Assembly: GCA_027186245.1 (NCBI GenBank)
Contig: CP114492.1
Coordinates: forward strand, 6,150,501-6,214,500
Direction of reading: 5' to 3'
DNA: 64,000 bases
Origin: Coriaria nepalensis
Taxonomy: Eukaryota; Streptophyta; Magnoliopsida; Cucurbitales; Coriariaceae
Shown here: positions 49,800 through 63,571 of the stretch, piece after piece
Numbering within the stretch: position 1 is the stretch's first letter
Layout: each line of letters starts with the position of its first letter
Position numbers and translations under genes: made by a program
Notes under the pieces: model-generated
Told to the model about the DNA's origin: nothing
Seen by the model: only the letters and a program-made list of their open reading frames with translations
Databases searched by the model: none

Positions 49800-52060
49800 C
49801 GATGTACACACATAATATATACTATTAAATGCAGTAGAAGAAATATTTAAAATTTTATTCGGACATATCCTAACATATAAAGTTTCTATCCAAACCGATC
49901 ATATAATAATTATATCACATATAATCTATTTTATAGAAAACAAAATAAATCCCATCAATATTAAATCAAAGTTTAGAGAAAGAGAATATTTTTTTTTGAT
50001 TTACAAAACTCTTCTTGAATAAAATGAGGATGCGTCCACGTGTTCACCATCTAACTGTTATCCATATGATTCGTTTCGCACAGTTTACTTTCTATTTAAG
50101 GTTTTAACTCATGAAATAATAAATTTGGGGTAAAGGAATGGTTTTGCCTTTCTTTTCTCTCTAGAAATTTTCGGCGAAGGAGGCTAAGAAGACTATTTAA
50201 TTTCAGCCAAGGCCTTAGATTTTATTTATAGGCACAACTAGATTATAGTTTCCTAATCATATTAAGTTTCTTAGTTATCTGAAAATTCTTATCACCTTAA
50301 GTTGTTTTTTATCTTAAAACTCTTAAAAGCTAAATTTGGGTCAAACCCATCCTTATATGGCTGGCCACTATAATGAGTATAACTCATGGATACTTAATCA
50401 ATCATTTAATTAATTTAGTCTACAAAAATTCAATTAATAATTCGGTCTATTAACCCTTTAATATCTTATTATTAATATGAACTTTTAGAACACTTTTATA
50501 ATTAAATAAAAGTTTTTCTATAACTTATTAATTTCTACTGAAATTGATGACATACTAAAATATGCTAGCATAGCTATATTACATTAAATTAAAAAAATTA
50601 AAAATTATCATTTTATCTTTATAGTCAAACTATAAGTTAAATTATCATTTTACTCCTAAAATGGCGTTGGTTTGTTTTTCCTTTTCTCTGACGAAACTTT
50701 AACTGAGTTACTATGAACCTTATGTGTGTGACCGATTAAGTTATACATCACGCTGGTATGAGCATTTCATAAATACCTTTACGATTTATTTAATTCCAAA
50801 TTAAATTAGTTTAGTTTAAAACAACATTTAAATTAAATGATTAAATTTAATTATCTTATGATTAAATTTAATCATCTTATGATTAAATAACTTTAAACCT
50901 CCCAATCAAGATTGATTTCTACTTAAGTGTCAAAACTACCCGAAAGATGAAAAATACCATCTTCCGAAAGAACCTGTTTGTGACCATCGTATAATTATAA
51001 TAACAATTCATCAATCTCACCAATATATTGATTCGTTCTAGGGCATGGTTTAATTGTTAATCTCAAATATATAAATCATATGAACCAACATACTTTTATT
51101 GAATATCAACAATGAATTTACAGTAGCTCCTTTCAAACCATATTACTTTGTAAAGATTTCTTATTTAATAAATGTTATTAGAGATGAAAAGAGAATTCTT
51201 TCTTATACAATATTTGAAACGTGAGGCACATATATAAATATATACAACTAGGAAACTAGAATTAAGCTAATTGATAGCTATATATATATAATAGACAACT
51301 AATGATAAAATATATAATTCATAGGACATTTTTTCAAATACGAAAGTGATGGATTCCTTCTTGACCACTCATGATCCTTCTTGCACAATACTTCATATCC
51401 AACGGTTCATCCCATGTTCACTCATGGCTAGGGCTAATAGGAATGATGTCAAAGTATGATGTCTAGTACTCAAGGAAACCATAGTGTTTCAGGTCGGAGG
51501 ATGACGTATAAAATAGTCACTAGATAATTCTCATTAACAGTTAATATTAATTACTATTTAGAGTTATCTAAGTATCACGTTCAATACTCTTAGTCTCTAC
51601 TAACCACCCATACAATCATTATGATATTATACTAACACCACTGGCTATGAGATCAACCACCCTAACAATTAGGTGATGAACTACATGACTAGTTTATCAG
51701 GATCAATCAATGTCCATTCTCAAGATCCTATGACAATAAATCATTTGTATCTTAAGAGCTTTTAACGACTCGCGTCTCTACTGAAATGATCTCTTATCAT
51801 GGTCTCCATAGTGCATAACTCAAGATACTTGACTTTATCATGATATGCATATATAGAACATATAATATTAATTCCAACAAAATCAATAAAGATGATAAAT
51901 AGTAATTAACTTTCATTAATGCCATTAAATAATGTCTTACTAATATCCACATAAAGATAGTATCACATAAACTATTTGCTCTATCGGGTTAAAATCTGAT
52001 TGGCTTGACGGGCATACACTTTTAATATCATCCCAGTGCCACATTATTGAAAGGATTAAA
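49800..52060. mobile_element. Long LTR-like noncoding sequence (copia, Angela-like)
   Basis: About 2.2 kb without open frames, of the mixed composition seen in long plant copia LTRs and ending near gggcatacact...tatca. It resembles in style, but I could not align it base by base to, the 1.8-kb LTR at 57322-59157. Boundaries are estimates. Confidence 0.35.
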
Positions 52061-53110
52061 TTGCATGGTAATGGTCACAACAAGTTTTTTCCGAAGGTAT
52101 CATACTTCTCATCTCAGGGGTGATATTGACACTTTGTTTAAAGTCAATTTTGCTCTAGAGATTTGAGTTAATTAATAATAAATTTAATTGAGATTAACCA
52201 AACTAATCTAATAAAATGATAAAGGTTGTGAAACCTTCTGGTATGATGTAAAACTTAATTGGTCATATACGTAAGAATTATATGAACTTCGTTGATTTGT
52301 TATTGGAAGGGAATGAAGTAGTTTACTTATATTGGAAAATTAATTTAATATAGTATTAAATTGATAAATATAATTAAACAAGATTTAAAGAATAAATTTG
52401 AATACGTAATAATATTGAGATTATTCGGCACAAAATAAATTGGTTTAGTTTGTGAATTCAAATATCATATTGCTCACACAACTAAATAATGATATTGTTT
52501 AAAAAAAATTATATCATAAAAGTTATATTTAAATAACTAATTAATTTATTAAATATTAATTTAAATTATTAATACTCACAAGAGAATATCTTACTGTCTG
52601 AGATGGCCTGGGTTATCAGTTAATGGACCAAAATGGTGTTGGGTTAAAGGTTAACCGGTCCAAGTCAATATCCAAATTGTTCGTTAAAAATTAACTAAAT
52701 AGATAACAATTTAGAATATAACCGAGATTTCATGTTAGTGATCATAAACCAGAATCACGATTTCATTTTGAGTTCAATTTGACGACTATGGGCCCAATTA
52801 AAGGAGAATCGGTTAATTGGGCCCCATTAAAGGATCATTACACATGAGCCAATATAAAGAAGATGAGACAGCTCATATAATTAACCGATTCACCAAATCC
52901 TTCTATTGCATCTTCAATAGATCCGCCCACCATCCCTATTGTTCTTCTTTCTCGGGTCGATATCTATCTGCTTACTTAGATGATTATCTTTGCCCAGTGA
53001 CAGAGTGCACTATGTCATCCCCTTATCCACCGACTACTTATCTCACCTTTGATAGACTTAGTCCTTCACATCTAACTTTTTTCACTAAAGTTCTACATCC
53101 TTTATAACCT
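52061..53110. other. Intergenic, probably retrotransposon-derived, no domain
   Basis: AT-rich; a plus-strand open frame at 52817-53107 lacks recognisable domains. Two gggcccc(a/t)-attaaag words (52790-52832) form a short local duplication. Confidence 0.4.
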
Positions 53111-53117
53111 CGCTCAT

Positions 53118-53985
53118 TTACTGATGCCATGAAATGAATTGATTCCTAAAGATGATGTCATTCCCTAGGATAACTGGGTTTCCTTTGCTATCTCCATCAA
53201 TATTTACCTTGATTCTTAAAAGAGGAGGAAATGTACATTTGAGCAATCTACAGCTTAAAATAGGAGATGCAGGAGTAACATTCATAATCTGAAGACAAAT
53301 CTTATCTTGCATTGAGAGGTTACGACTTTAGAAATTCTTAAGCTTGCACCTGACAAAAAAGAAAATATCATCAATGGAGTGCTTAATATTAAGAGTGAAA
53401 TTATCATACAATTTTGCACATAAACCTTAAAATTATGTTGTATCACTGATTTTCCCTAATGCAAAAAACTTTGAGCAAATTGATAGTGAATAAAAATATA
53501 ATTTTATGTTTCCTCATTGTTACAGCATGAAGGACAAATAGAGGTTAGAGAAGCTCCTTTTTTTTTTTTCCTTTTTAACATTGCAATCAATCGGGAGGAT
53601 GCCTTTAATAAGTTTTCAAAGAAAGATTGAAATCTTGTTCGGAATATGCTTGATAGAAGTAACTTGAAAATGAGGTTGAAGACAAACTTCATCCCAAACA
53701 GTATTTTAAGTAGAAGCAACAGAGAAAATCCCTCCAGTATCCATGGCCCAGATAAGGATATATTTCATTGTTGACATTTCGAGCTTCCAAATTTCCTCTA
53801 TTTGGTATTTGGAACAAAATAACCGAAGCAAGTCTCTATTCCAATCATTGTCTTTCCATAAATATTTGACTCTTAAACTAATATAAAAATGGATTGGCTT
53901 AACCTGATCATTAGATGGAGTCCACTGATATTTCCAAACATTTATATTAGCACCATCTCCTAGCACCCATGTCGGCATCATATAT
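53118..53985 (-). mobile_element. LINE (L1-type non-LTR) 3' end relic
   Basis: Minus-strand frames show the end of a plant L1 ORF2: WVLGDGANINVWKYQW (53.95 kb), the zf-RVT region with IWAMDTGGIFSVAS (53.71 kb) and frameshifted cysteine-poor remnants (53.5-53.7 kb), then an RNase H start RIKVNIDGDSKGNP (53.2 kb). Frameshifted and stopped; no RT core or poly-A tail identified. Confidence 0.7.
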
Positions 53986-54000
53986 TTTATATTAAGTCTT

Positions 54001-54169
54001 TTTATATGTTAGCGCCATGTCGGCATTATATATATTGCGGTGATAGTAAAAGTGACGCAAATAATTCAGTGATGCAGCTAATATGATGTACCAAAACATT
54101 ACCAATGCGTTAAATCGTGACTTGTAGTGCCATATATACACGTCATATTTGACCCAAATTCTTGTAGTG
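54001..54169 (-). mobile_element. CACTA transposon terminus
   Basis: 54159-54169 (ttcttgtagtg) is the complement of CACTACAAGAA, the conserved end of plant CACTA elements. A subterminal copy of cttgtagtgcca lies at 54121-54132. The other end was not found; the piece abuts the LINE relic. Confidence 0.6.
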
Positions 54170-54189
54170 CCAATTGGGTTCGAACAAAC

Positions 54190-54737
54190 ATATATTTTAA
54201 GTTAATCCATTAATTTTGCATAGTATTTCAAGATTTCATAATAAGATGATGGGAACGGTGTATCTGAATCCATGATATTTCAATATTTTATAGTAAGATA
54301 TCAATCTCTCTCTCTTAATGAGTCCCTTTTAAATATGAAAAATTAAAGAGAATGAAATAGAATGATTAGTCTTAGGGACCAAAACCTCATTCTTTATATA
54401 AACAACCTAATTAATACCATAATAACCCTAATTAGATTTTCTATTAGGTATCACACATTACAAAGTCTATACCAAATAAGATATCTCATTACGTTTTACT
54501 AAAATAAATTGCTTAATTAGCCTAATTAGAATAGAAGCCCAAATATAATTGTTAATAATTTGAAAGTCCACATTAAGTTTTTTATTAGGTACCACACATT
54601 ACAAAACCCAAAATGAATAAAATGTCTCATTGGACTCTACTAATATAGATAACTTAATTAGCATAATTAGAATATAAGCTTAAATATAATTGTTAATAAT
54701 TTGAAAGCCTACATTAGATTATTAAAATAACCTAACA
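54190..54737 (-). repeat. Probable 3' LTR of the copia element to the right, with 141-bp internal duplication
   Basis: Ends aataacctaaca at 54737, followed by the complement of a purine tract (atctctcatgtgggc). Contains two units of about 141 bp starting with tattaggta(t/c)cacacatta at 54442 and 54583. The left boundary is uncertain. Confidence 0.5.
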
Positions 54738-57321
54738 ATCTCTCATGTGGGCTATAAATTAATTTTAAAGATAATTATATTTGATAACCGTATGTGTGCA
54801 CAAATTTAGTATCTATTCTTAAAAATATTCTGAATCAATCTGGTCCATCTCCTATATCAACATTAGATCAAAGCAACCTTAGTTATATTTTATCGTAATT
54901 CGATCTATCAATGATCATCATACCAAATACATTCAATGACATATATTAAGTATGGATGTGTAGTTGAAAATTACATGTAATGTGATTTCCAGCATGTCTA
55001 TTTCTAATTGGTCCTTACTTTAGTTCGTAGTGAGATCAAACCTTAATCTTTCAAACTTTATGTTAAAAAACCACAATTGAAGGATAAAACATTTAGAATA
55101 ATAAATGAATTAAAAATCATCAACTAAATTATGCATAAAACTAAACATACATAAATATTGTAATAGTATCAAAGAAAAGAACTGAAAGCAAAACACAGAC
55201 TCCCATTAAAACTTCATATCATCAAATAAGACAATGCTCATATGAGCTAAAACTTCACATCATCAAATAAGACAATGCATATATGAGTTATATGCTCATG
55301 AAAGACCTTGGATGGTAAACTTGTACTAAGTGGATCGACAAACATGAAGTTTGTACCTATATATTCAATTGACACTATATTACTTTGAACTAGCTTCTTA
55401 ACAACTAGAAACTTAATGTCAATGTGTTTAGACTTTTGCAGCCATATCACATAATTAGTTGGCTCATAACAAGATATGAACTTCGTTGCCACAGTGAAAG
55501 GAGCTATGAGTGGCTGCTTGGCACTCTTCTAAGAAATAACGCCTTCAGATAGCATGTAGATATAACAAGAAGTGGATCTCTTAGTATCATGGCAATCCAC
55601 GAGATTAGAGTCAGAATACCTAATGATCTCTAAATTAATAGACTTTTGATAGGTGAGCATGTAATTTTTTGTTCTCTTTAAGTACCTCATAGCCCATTTG
55701 GCTGTTTTCCAATGATCCATGTTAGGGTTACTTAAGTATCCGCCTAATATACCCACAATGTATGCTAAATCCTGACGTGTACACTCGAACATACATAAGA
55801 CTCTCTACAACTGAAGCATAAGAAATATTTTGTATCTTATTTCTTTCAATTTCATTCTTGGAGCATAGAACGAGACTAAACTTGTCTCTTTTGGCAATAT
55901 AAGCATCTTCTTATGCACAATCTATCTGCAAAATCTAGCTTGTACCTTCTCGATATAGCTTTTTTATGATTACCCAAGGACATTCGATAGCGATCTCGGT
56001 GTATCTTAATTCCTAATACAAAAGAAGCGTCATCAAGATCTTTCATTTCAAAATGCTTAGTCAGAAATCTCTTGATTTCATGTAATAAGCCTATATCTCT
56101 TGATTACATAGAGCACTAGAAATATAAATTTACACTCACTGAACTTGTGATACACATGGTTATAAACTTTATTAATTTCAAAACCATATGAGATAATGAC
56201 CTGATGAAACTTGTGATACCATTGACGCGAAGCTTGCGTAAGACTATAGATAGACTTTTTGAGTTTGCAAACTATAAACTTTGATTCACCTGAGACAAAT
56301 TTTTCTGGTTTCACCATGTATATGATTTCCTCAATGTCATTATTGAGAAAAACTTTCTTAATGTCTATCGGATGTAACTTTAAATCAAAATGAGTCACGT
56401 GCCATTATTGTTCTAGAAGAGTTTCATATAAAGTCTCTTTATAGTCAATCTCTTCCTTCTAAGTGAAACTTTTTGCAACTAAACGCGCCTTATATCTCTC
56501 TATATTGTCATTTGAATCCCTTTTGGTTTTACATATCCATTTGCAACCAGTAGGCTTCGCACCTTCAAATAACTCGACGAGATCCTAAACATCATTGTCT
56601 GCCATGGAATTCATCTCATCATTCATGACACCGATCCACCATTTACAGTTGGTACTTTATTTGAATTTTTGGAAATTGATTGGATTATCTTTCATTGTGC
56701 CTATGTCAAACTCACGTTCTTTAAGAAATACATTGTAATCACTTGAAATTACACTTCTTGTTTCTCTAGTGGATTGCTTAAATGACATTTTTTCTTGGAG
56801 TTGTTGAGTTTGCTCTTCTAGAAAAATATCTTGATTTTGAGTGAGGAGGTCCATAGTAAAAAACCTCATTATTATCTTGGATTGTTTCTTGAACAAAGTC
56901 AGTGAGCTGGTCATTGTCAATAAAAAATATTTGGAAAAGGAATAAATTCCTCTGCAAAGAAAACATTCCTAATCTTATATGCCTCTCAAAATTAACATCC
57001 TTAAGAAATCTCGCATTTCTTGTCTTGAAAAAGGACTTAGTTATTCGATCATAAAACATAAAACCCCCCGACCATTCAACGTACCCAACAAAATAATAGC
57101 TAATTATTTTTTAGTCAAGTTTCCTTTTATGTGGCCTATAAGGTTTTGCCTCAACTAAACAATCCCAAATGTGTAAATGCTTAATACTAGGATTTTTGTC
57201 TAACCATAGTTCATAAGAGGTTTTAACTACCATTTTACTTGGTACTATGTTCAGTCTGGATGCTGCAGTTTTAAGCCCCCAGAGTGATTTTGGTAAGAAA
57301 AAAATGAATAATCATAGTTCT

Positions 57322-59157
57322 TGTTGGTAAACAGGTTCAAAATTTCGCAGCGGAACCTATTATTTGGTCCCAGTGTATAACAAAAATTTTTAGAAAAACT
57401 TTTAGCGATCCTTTATATGTATATAAATTAATCATACATCCATACGAAGAGATTATACCTTAGCCTATGCGAATCGATCGTCAGGACTCACACTACGATC
57501 TTCCAGATCGATCCTTAACACAATAGGACATGTGTGGGCACATATAGATGACAATATTTTCTTTTCTTTTCTCTTAGAAAAATCTCTTCAGAAAAAAAAT
57601 ATCTTGAATTATTAGAATGAGATGTGTTTAGAGGATTTCATTAGGTTTTCTATTTAATTTATTTTTAATTTAAACTCTTTAAATTAATTGAACTGATGAC
57701 TCAATTATAATATTAAATGATAAGATAATTATTAGACGATATCTTTGATATAATCAAATCTTATTTAAAATAGAGTTTTATCTATTTTAAATCATACCAT
57801 ATCTTTAATGATATATTTGATTTGATCAAATCTTTCCAAAGATAATTAAAAATAGAATTCTATCTATTTTAAATCATATCATATCTTATTTGAATCTTAA
57901 ATTATTTCTCAGACTAATTTAAATTTGTCTTATAGAATCTTAATATTAAATTAATATCTCATATTAATTTAATATTATATATAACATATCTAATTCAAAA
58001 TCAAATATATTATTATTTAATAAATAAATTTCGAAATTCATGATTTAAATACATCTTTTAATTAATTAATTAACAATAATTATTTTATAATTACAAATTT
58101 ATCCTAAAAAAACTATTTTCTTGCAAATAAGCCATTTTTAAACCTTTGTCATTTTAACCTTATACAATGTTTTATAGAGGCGACCTGCAGACCATAGACC
58201 TATAATTTCAAACTCTAATTTATTAAATTATTAAACTCTTTATTATAATAAATCTAATTTATTATTCCCAATATTATTCTACTAAAAATATGACATTCCA
58301 CCACTGCAATTATAGAACATATTACTGAGCAATCTCTAGTAGTCCATTGATATTATCATTACATGCAATCTAATCCTCAAATAATTGATTCATAATTAGA
58401 GATGGTCAAAATTATCATTTTACCTCTCTAATTATCTCTTTATTTTTAGGTACTATTAATCCACTAGTGAACGATCAATTTATAACTTAATCATAAATTT
58501 GAGGTTAAATCCAGTCAGTTTTAGAATTAACTCTCAAGGGAACTAATATACAATCTTTTATGAAGAAGGTTTGTATTTCATATTTATAAATCACGTTCTC
58601 AGCCACGATACTAATGAATCCAAGAACAAAAGTCTTTAGTCTATTTCATAAACAAACCGTGATGAGTAAATCAAAAGATCTAGTTGACAGAAATATGAGT
58701 TCATGACTACTCAAGATTCATATTAATCTACATATGATCATCTATTGATATGAATACAATTGTTTATGACAAATAATATTTTAATAAGGAATTAATTCAT
58801 ACCGGGTTATGTCCTGTATAATCCAATTATATAAAGTACCTCCACTAAGATGTCTATCTACATCAGTGATCTGGATTTAAATCCCTTGCATTCACAATGC
58901 TAGCATACCATACTAGCAACCATTAATTAAAAATCTCATATTTTAATATATTACAGATAATTTAATTCATTATCTATAATCTCAATAATCTCGTACTAGT
59001 ACATGATTATAGTCATATAAATAAATTTGGATTTTTTATGATATTTATACACATTATTCAATAATAATACATCCACAGCAATATATAGAAAAATGTTACT
59101 TTTATTAATTTCATAAAATAGTGTTCATTATATGCTTTCAGGGTACTATGCCTAACA
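57322..59157. mobile_element. Solo LTR, 1,836 bp, nested in copia integrase
   Basis: Starts tgttggtaaac and ends tgcctaaca (TGTT...AACA). The flanking 5-mers are gttct on the left and gttat on the right, a target duplication with one mismatch. Removing the insert and one repeat rejoins the copia integrase frame from YMV(I) to MIIHFFLPKSLWG, matching the normal ...DMVRSMISHS-LPESLWG order. No internal coding domain, so it is a lone LTR rather than a whole element. Confidence 0.8.
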
Positions 59158-60426
59158 GTTATTACCATGTATTTAACTATCTAGTTTCGTATCTCAGCAA
59201 CACATTCATGCTAGATTGCTTTAGTATTGTATATTGTGGGACGATTCTGGTTTCCTCTAAAAGAATTTGGCAAAAGTTCCTAGATGTTGTTCACCCGATC
59301 CATTATATCTTCCATAGTATTCACTACCACGATTAGATTTAACCGATTTTATTTTTCTTGCCTAGTTGATTTTTAGTTTTGGCTTTGAAGCCTTAAAAAT
59401 GTTCAAGGATTATGATTTCTTATGAATTTAGTATAAGTATACACAACGAGAATAGTTGTCTATAAAATTAATAAAATATTGTTGACAATTCCAAGAAGCC
59501 GTTGGGAATAAATCGCATATAGCAGTATATATAAATTGTAAGATGTTAGAACTCCTTTTGACACTTAACTTTCTAATATTTGTTTATTTCCCTTTAACAC
59601 ACTCAACACATATATCATAGCCTGTGAAATTAAAGGATTCAAGTATTTTGTTTGACATAAGTCTCTCAATTCTTCTTTTGGAGATGTGACCTAAATGCTT
59701 GTGTCATAAGGTGGCATAATTCTTATTTGTTAATTTGCATTATGTACCTCTAGAAGTTATTTGTAAGGTTTTATTAAATGAAGCAATAATATTCAACATA
59801 TATAGTTTATCAATTAAGGAGCCAGTTGCAACAAGAGTAAAAATTAAGAAAAAGATTAAATTTTCTCTTCAAGTGAACAAGAATAACCATATTTGTCCAA
59901 AACAGAAATAGAAACCAAATTCTCCAAAATGACGATACTATATAAGTCTCTTAATTCAACAAGAACTATTTTTTCATCGCCCACATAGTTGAATCTTTCA
60001 GTATCATTTGGCGATCGGCTCCACAAGTAACCTTACATATACATACTTGTACGAGTAATAGCACCATAATATACCCACCAAGTATTACTAGGTATAAAAG
60101 TTAAATTAACTTCAGAACAAACTAAAATGAGAAGCATGCATTTCGTTACACATCATGCGACATACTTGGAACAATCCTTCTTCATATGCCCATTTTCTTG
60201 CAAAAAAAGCAGATTTGTAATCTTGATTCTTTTGTTGTTTCTTGAGTTCTAATGTTCCCACTGCGAGTTTTTATTCTTATTCCATTTTTGCTTATTGTCC
60301 CTTGAGGTATTTGCAATATGAGTACTTTTAATAGTCTTATCTCGTTTTAATCTGTCATCTTTTAGCACACAGTAGAAATGAGTTCATTGAGAGTGCTTAT
60401 ATAATCATCACACATTTATTTCCTCA

Positions 60427-60563
60427 GATGTGTTTACTATCTGGCGAATTAATGATATATCTTTGGGCCGATCATTAATTACATAAGATATGTGTGTTTG
60501 TTGTTTATATAATCAATGATCGGGCCAAAAAATATCATTAATTTTCCATATAGTAAACACATC
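60427..60563. repeat. Imperfect inverted repeat, about 50-bp arms
   Basis: Left arm 60427-60476 (starts gatgtgtttactat) and right arm 60515-60563 (ends atagtaaacacatc) are reverse complements at roughly 85-90%, with a 38-base loop. It lies at the 5' end of the copia relic. Confidence 0.8.
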
Positions 60564-60620
60564 GGAAATTTTCAAATGAGACTTTATTTTAGTAATATTT
60601 TACTTTAATTAATTTATTTC

Positions 60621-62068
60621 AAGATGAAAGACATAAGCATAATAAAATTTAAAACCTAAAAATTTCAAATTTATTATACATGAATGGCGTTGTGGTGCCA
60701 TTCAGATTATTCCTTATGCAAAAAATCCTAGAAAAAAAAATTGAAATTGAGATTCTTAATTTTTCTTAACTAAAATTCAAAAATTTAAATTATATTTAAA
60801 AAAAATTTAAAAGAGTCATGCCAAACTGGCCCGCCTTGAAATAATGCCCAAACCGCCCATTTATAACGGGCTGATCATATAACTTCAAACTAAGTTTTTT
60901 CAATAAACTAGTGATTAAATAAAAAAAATGTGATTTATTTTAACAGCACTATTCAAACCAAGATAATAAAATACACATGCTTACTAAAAGGAGAATAAAT
61001 AAGGTACAGTTGTAGAGAATAAAATACAACATGCTTATGAAAAATAGAAATAAGTAAATAAAGTACAATAGCTACCCAAACGTTAGTACTGTTTAGGTGA
61101 TTCCTTATTTAGTTATTACAAATCTTCTCCATCGCCTCATTTGCGCGTGCTGGGACTTGGAAATGGAAGAGATAAAGTCGATCGGGTCAAGTAGGTCTTC
61201 GTCCCATTTTGTAAACTCTCTTTGGCTATAAATTTTCAACATTTTTCTGACTTTTTCTCACGCTATATCCATTGAATAGAAATGGACTGCTCAAGACTTT
61301 TCAAATCCAATACTTGTAACATCGAAACTACTAGATATTGTTGCATACTTAGTCCATGTAAATTACTTACTCTCTAGTCTCTACATTAAATAGACCTATT
61401 CAATATTCATAATCGACATGGAATTATGAATTACTATTTCGTATAGATAAAGTATGATTTTGTCTTTCATATGACACTAATGAAATGTTGTAAATTCGCA
61501 ATTAAAATAATAGAATGCAAGTCGCAATGAACCCATTAAAAGGAAGGTAAAATGGGTTGGGTTTAAACTTCAAAATTATTATAAAAAAAAGAAAAGAAGA
61601 ACAAAATCAATAATTAATGATCAGTTCTTTAATAAATCTATTAAAAGAGTATTGATTGAGGATAAACTAGATTAATTTGGACATAAATGTATTTATTTAC
61701 AAGGTTGACCTAACTGATTAACCATGTGCTTTCCTAGGCTACTGCCGTTGACTTGACCATATTCTAAATAATTGTCATGTCATAATTAAGCCTCCACTTA
61801 AATGATTTGATATGAATTAATTATGAGATATTTGTATATTATTTTAAATTAAAATTAGATTCGAAAAAATGAAGATTTTCATTCCTAAACTTTTGTTTTG
61901 ACTCGGTTCTTATTTGGGATAATATCCTAAAATCATATTATAAGTAAAAAGGGTACAAAGAAACAAATACAGAATACATCACTATCGATTTTATAACGAA
62001 CGAATATTTAAATAATTAGATGAAAATAATACAGAGGGTGACAAAGAGAGAAGATGAAATAAAACAGT

Positions 62069-62111
<43 letters not shown>

Positions 62112-63571
62112 GTGGCCACGCGTTAAAAAAAGAGAAGGTCAATTACGTAAATTTGACTTAATTTTATTATGACAAGGTAAATAGAATCCGGTTCGGTCCA
62201 GAAAAAGTCTGTTAAACCTATAAACGGAATCAGTCCAACCGGACTGCACCAGAGGAAGAAAGAAGCAACACGGCCCATCGCCAGCCGCAAACGTAGCAGA
62301 CAAGGTATCAATTACCAGTAATGGGCCACTAAGCCGGACACGACATCTTCTTCGTCTTGAGTTAGTCGATTAGGGAGCGCGTGGGACCCATGTCCTCAAC
62401 ACAGCCTTTTTTTTCTGGAATTTACGTAAATGTCCTTCGACTCCACCAAAGTCTTTTTGAGCCAGGATGGCAGCACGCACGCGGTAATGATAAATGATCG
62501 TCTCGTACAAACGGGCAAGAAAAATAATATAAAATAAAAGAAGATATTTTTACTTAAGTTAGATATGTACCTTATAATCTATTGGAAATTATAATTAAGT
62601 CCTGCTATAGTTTCTGAAATTACAAATAGAAGCCTTTTTTTTTATAGAAAATTAGTGAAGTACTTAATATCTTAATAATATACAAATATATAGAGTACTG
62701 TACTTAAGGTTCCATTTATATTTACTTATTAAACTGATTTTTAGAAAAATTGACATTTAATTAAATAAATTAAATCTTAGTTTTTTTTTGTGGGATTTAA
62801 ATTAGATATATTAAATTCAAATTGAATTTTAAGTTCAAACTCGATTGAAAAAATTAGATTCAAATTTTAAATGAACCCTAAAAGAATATATTATAAATGA
62901 TTTTTTTTCTCTAATTTCTTAAGCTATGAATATATTTTGAAATCCAAAGCTACTCTTTATTATTATTGTTTTTATTATTAGTAATAATAATAATAATAAT
63001 TATTATTATTGCATTAACTAGAATATATATAATTTCACAAAGATATAGGTCCATCTATAATTTCACTAATCTTGTTAGGGTCCAATTACAATATTCTAAA
63101 ATTGAAATATCAGAAAGTGTATAAAAGCAAGGAGGCATCGTTTTGCTGTTGTAATCTTTACAAACTGACAACCGAAACCAGAGTGGCCACAGCCTTTTTC
63201 CTTGTATTTCTAGTTTCTCTGTCCCCCTCCCTCGCTCCCTTCCTCTTTCTTTTTTTTTTTTTTTTTTTTCTTCTTTCTGATTAAATATTCTTTCATTCCG
63301 TTAATTCTCTTTTTGGGGAAGGCTCTGCTCTGTGAAGAAGGGGAGGAGATATATTTTTCCCTGATTTTTGCGAAGTGGCTGAAAAGAAAAAGTTGTTGCT
63401 GTAGATTTCTTCTACCCCGTTGGAGGAGATCTCATTAGCCTGAATCTTCTTATTCTCACTTTCTGCCATCGATTTCCCCCTCGATTTCTGGGGATTGGTT
63501 TGTGGATCTGATATCTCTATGCGCGGAGTTGAAGGTTTTCAATTGTCGTCGTTTTGAAGAAAGAGAGAGAA
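60621..63571. other. Intergenic and upstream region of the last gene
   Basis: No gene in the AT-rich part. (AT)n at 62071-62105; (TAA)n-like at 62978-63010. From about 63190 the DNA becomes pyrimidine-rich, with a poly-T run at 63249-63270, followed by 63300-63571 of leader-like composition before the ATG at 63572. No clear TATA box. Confidence 0.5.
62071..62105. repeat. (AT)n microsatellite
   Basis: Uninterrupted AT dinucleotides. Confidence 0.9.

Larger units (their letters stand above)
54738..60620 (-). mobile_element. Ty1/copia (Tork-like) element, minus strand, with nested insertion
   Basis: From high to low coordinates: gag remnants (60.6-60.24 kb), zinc knuckle CFFCKKMG with a frameshift (60.2 kb), GAG-pre-integrase (59.7 kb), integrase with ASWNCQQYFINFIDNYSR and EYYGRYNGSG (59.5-59.2 kb), then, beyond the nested LTR, LPKSLWGLKTAASRLN and SIKHLHIWDC (57.3-57.1 kb), reverse transcriptase (KSIYSLTQASRQWYHKFHQV, 56.2 kb), RT end (CTRQDLAYIVGILGGYLSN, 55.75 kb) and RNase H (SKHIDIKFLVVK, 55.43 kb). 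Many stops and frameshifts. No 5' LTR recognised near 60.6 kb. Confidence 0.8.
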
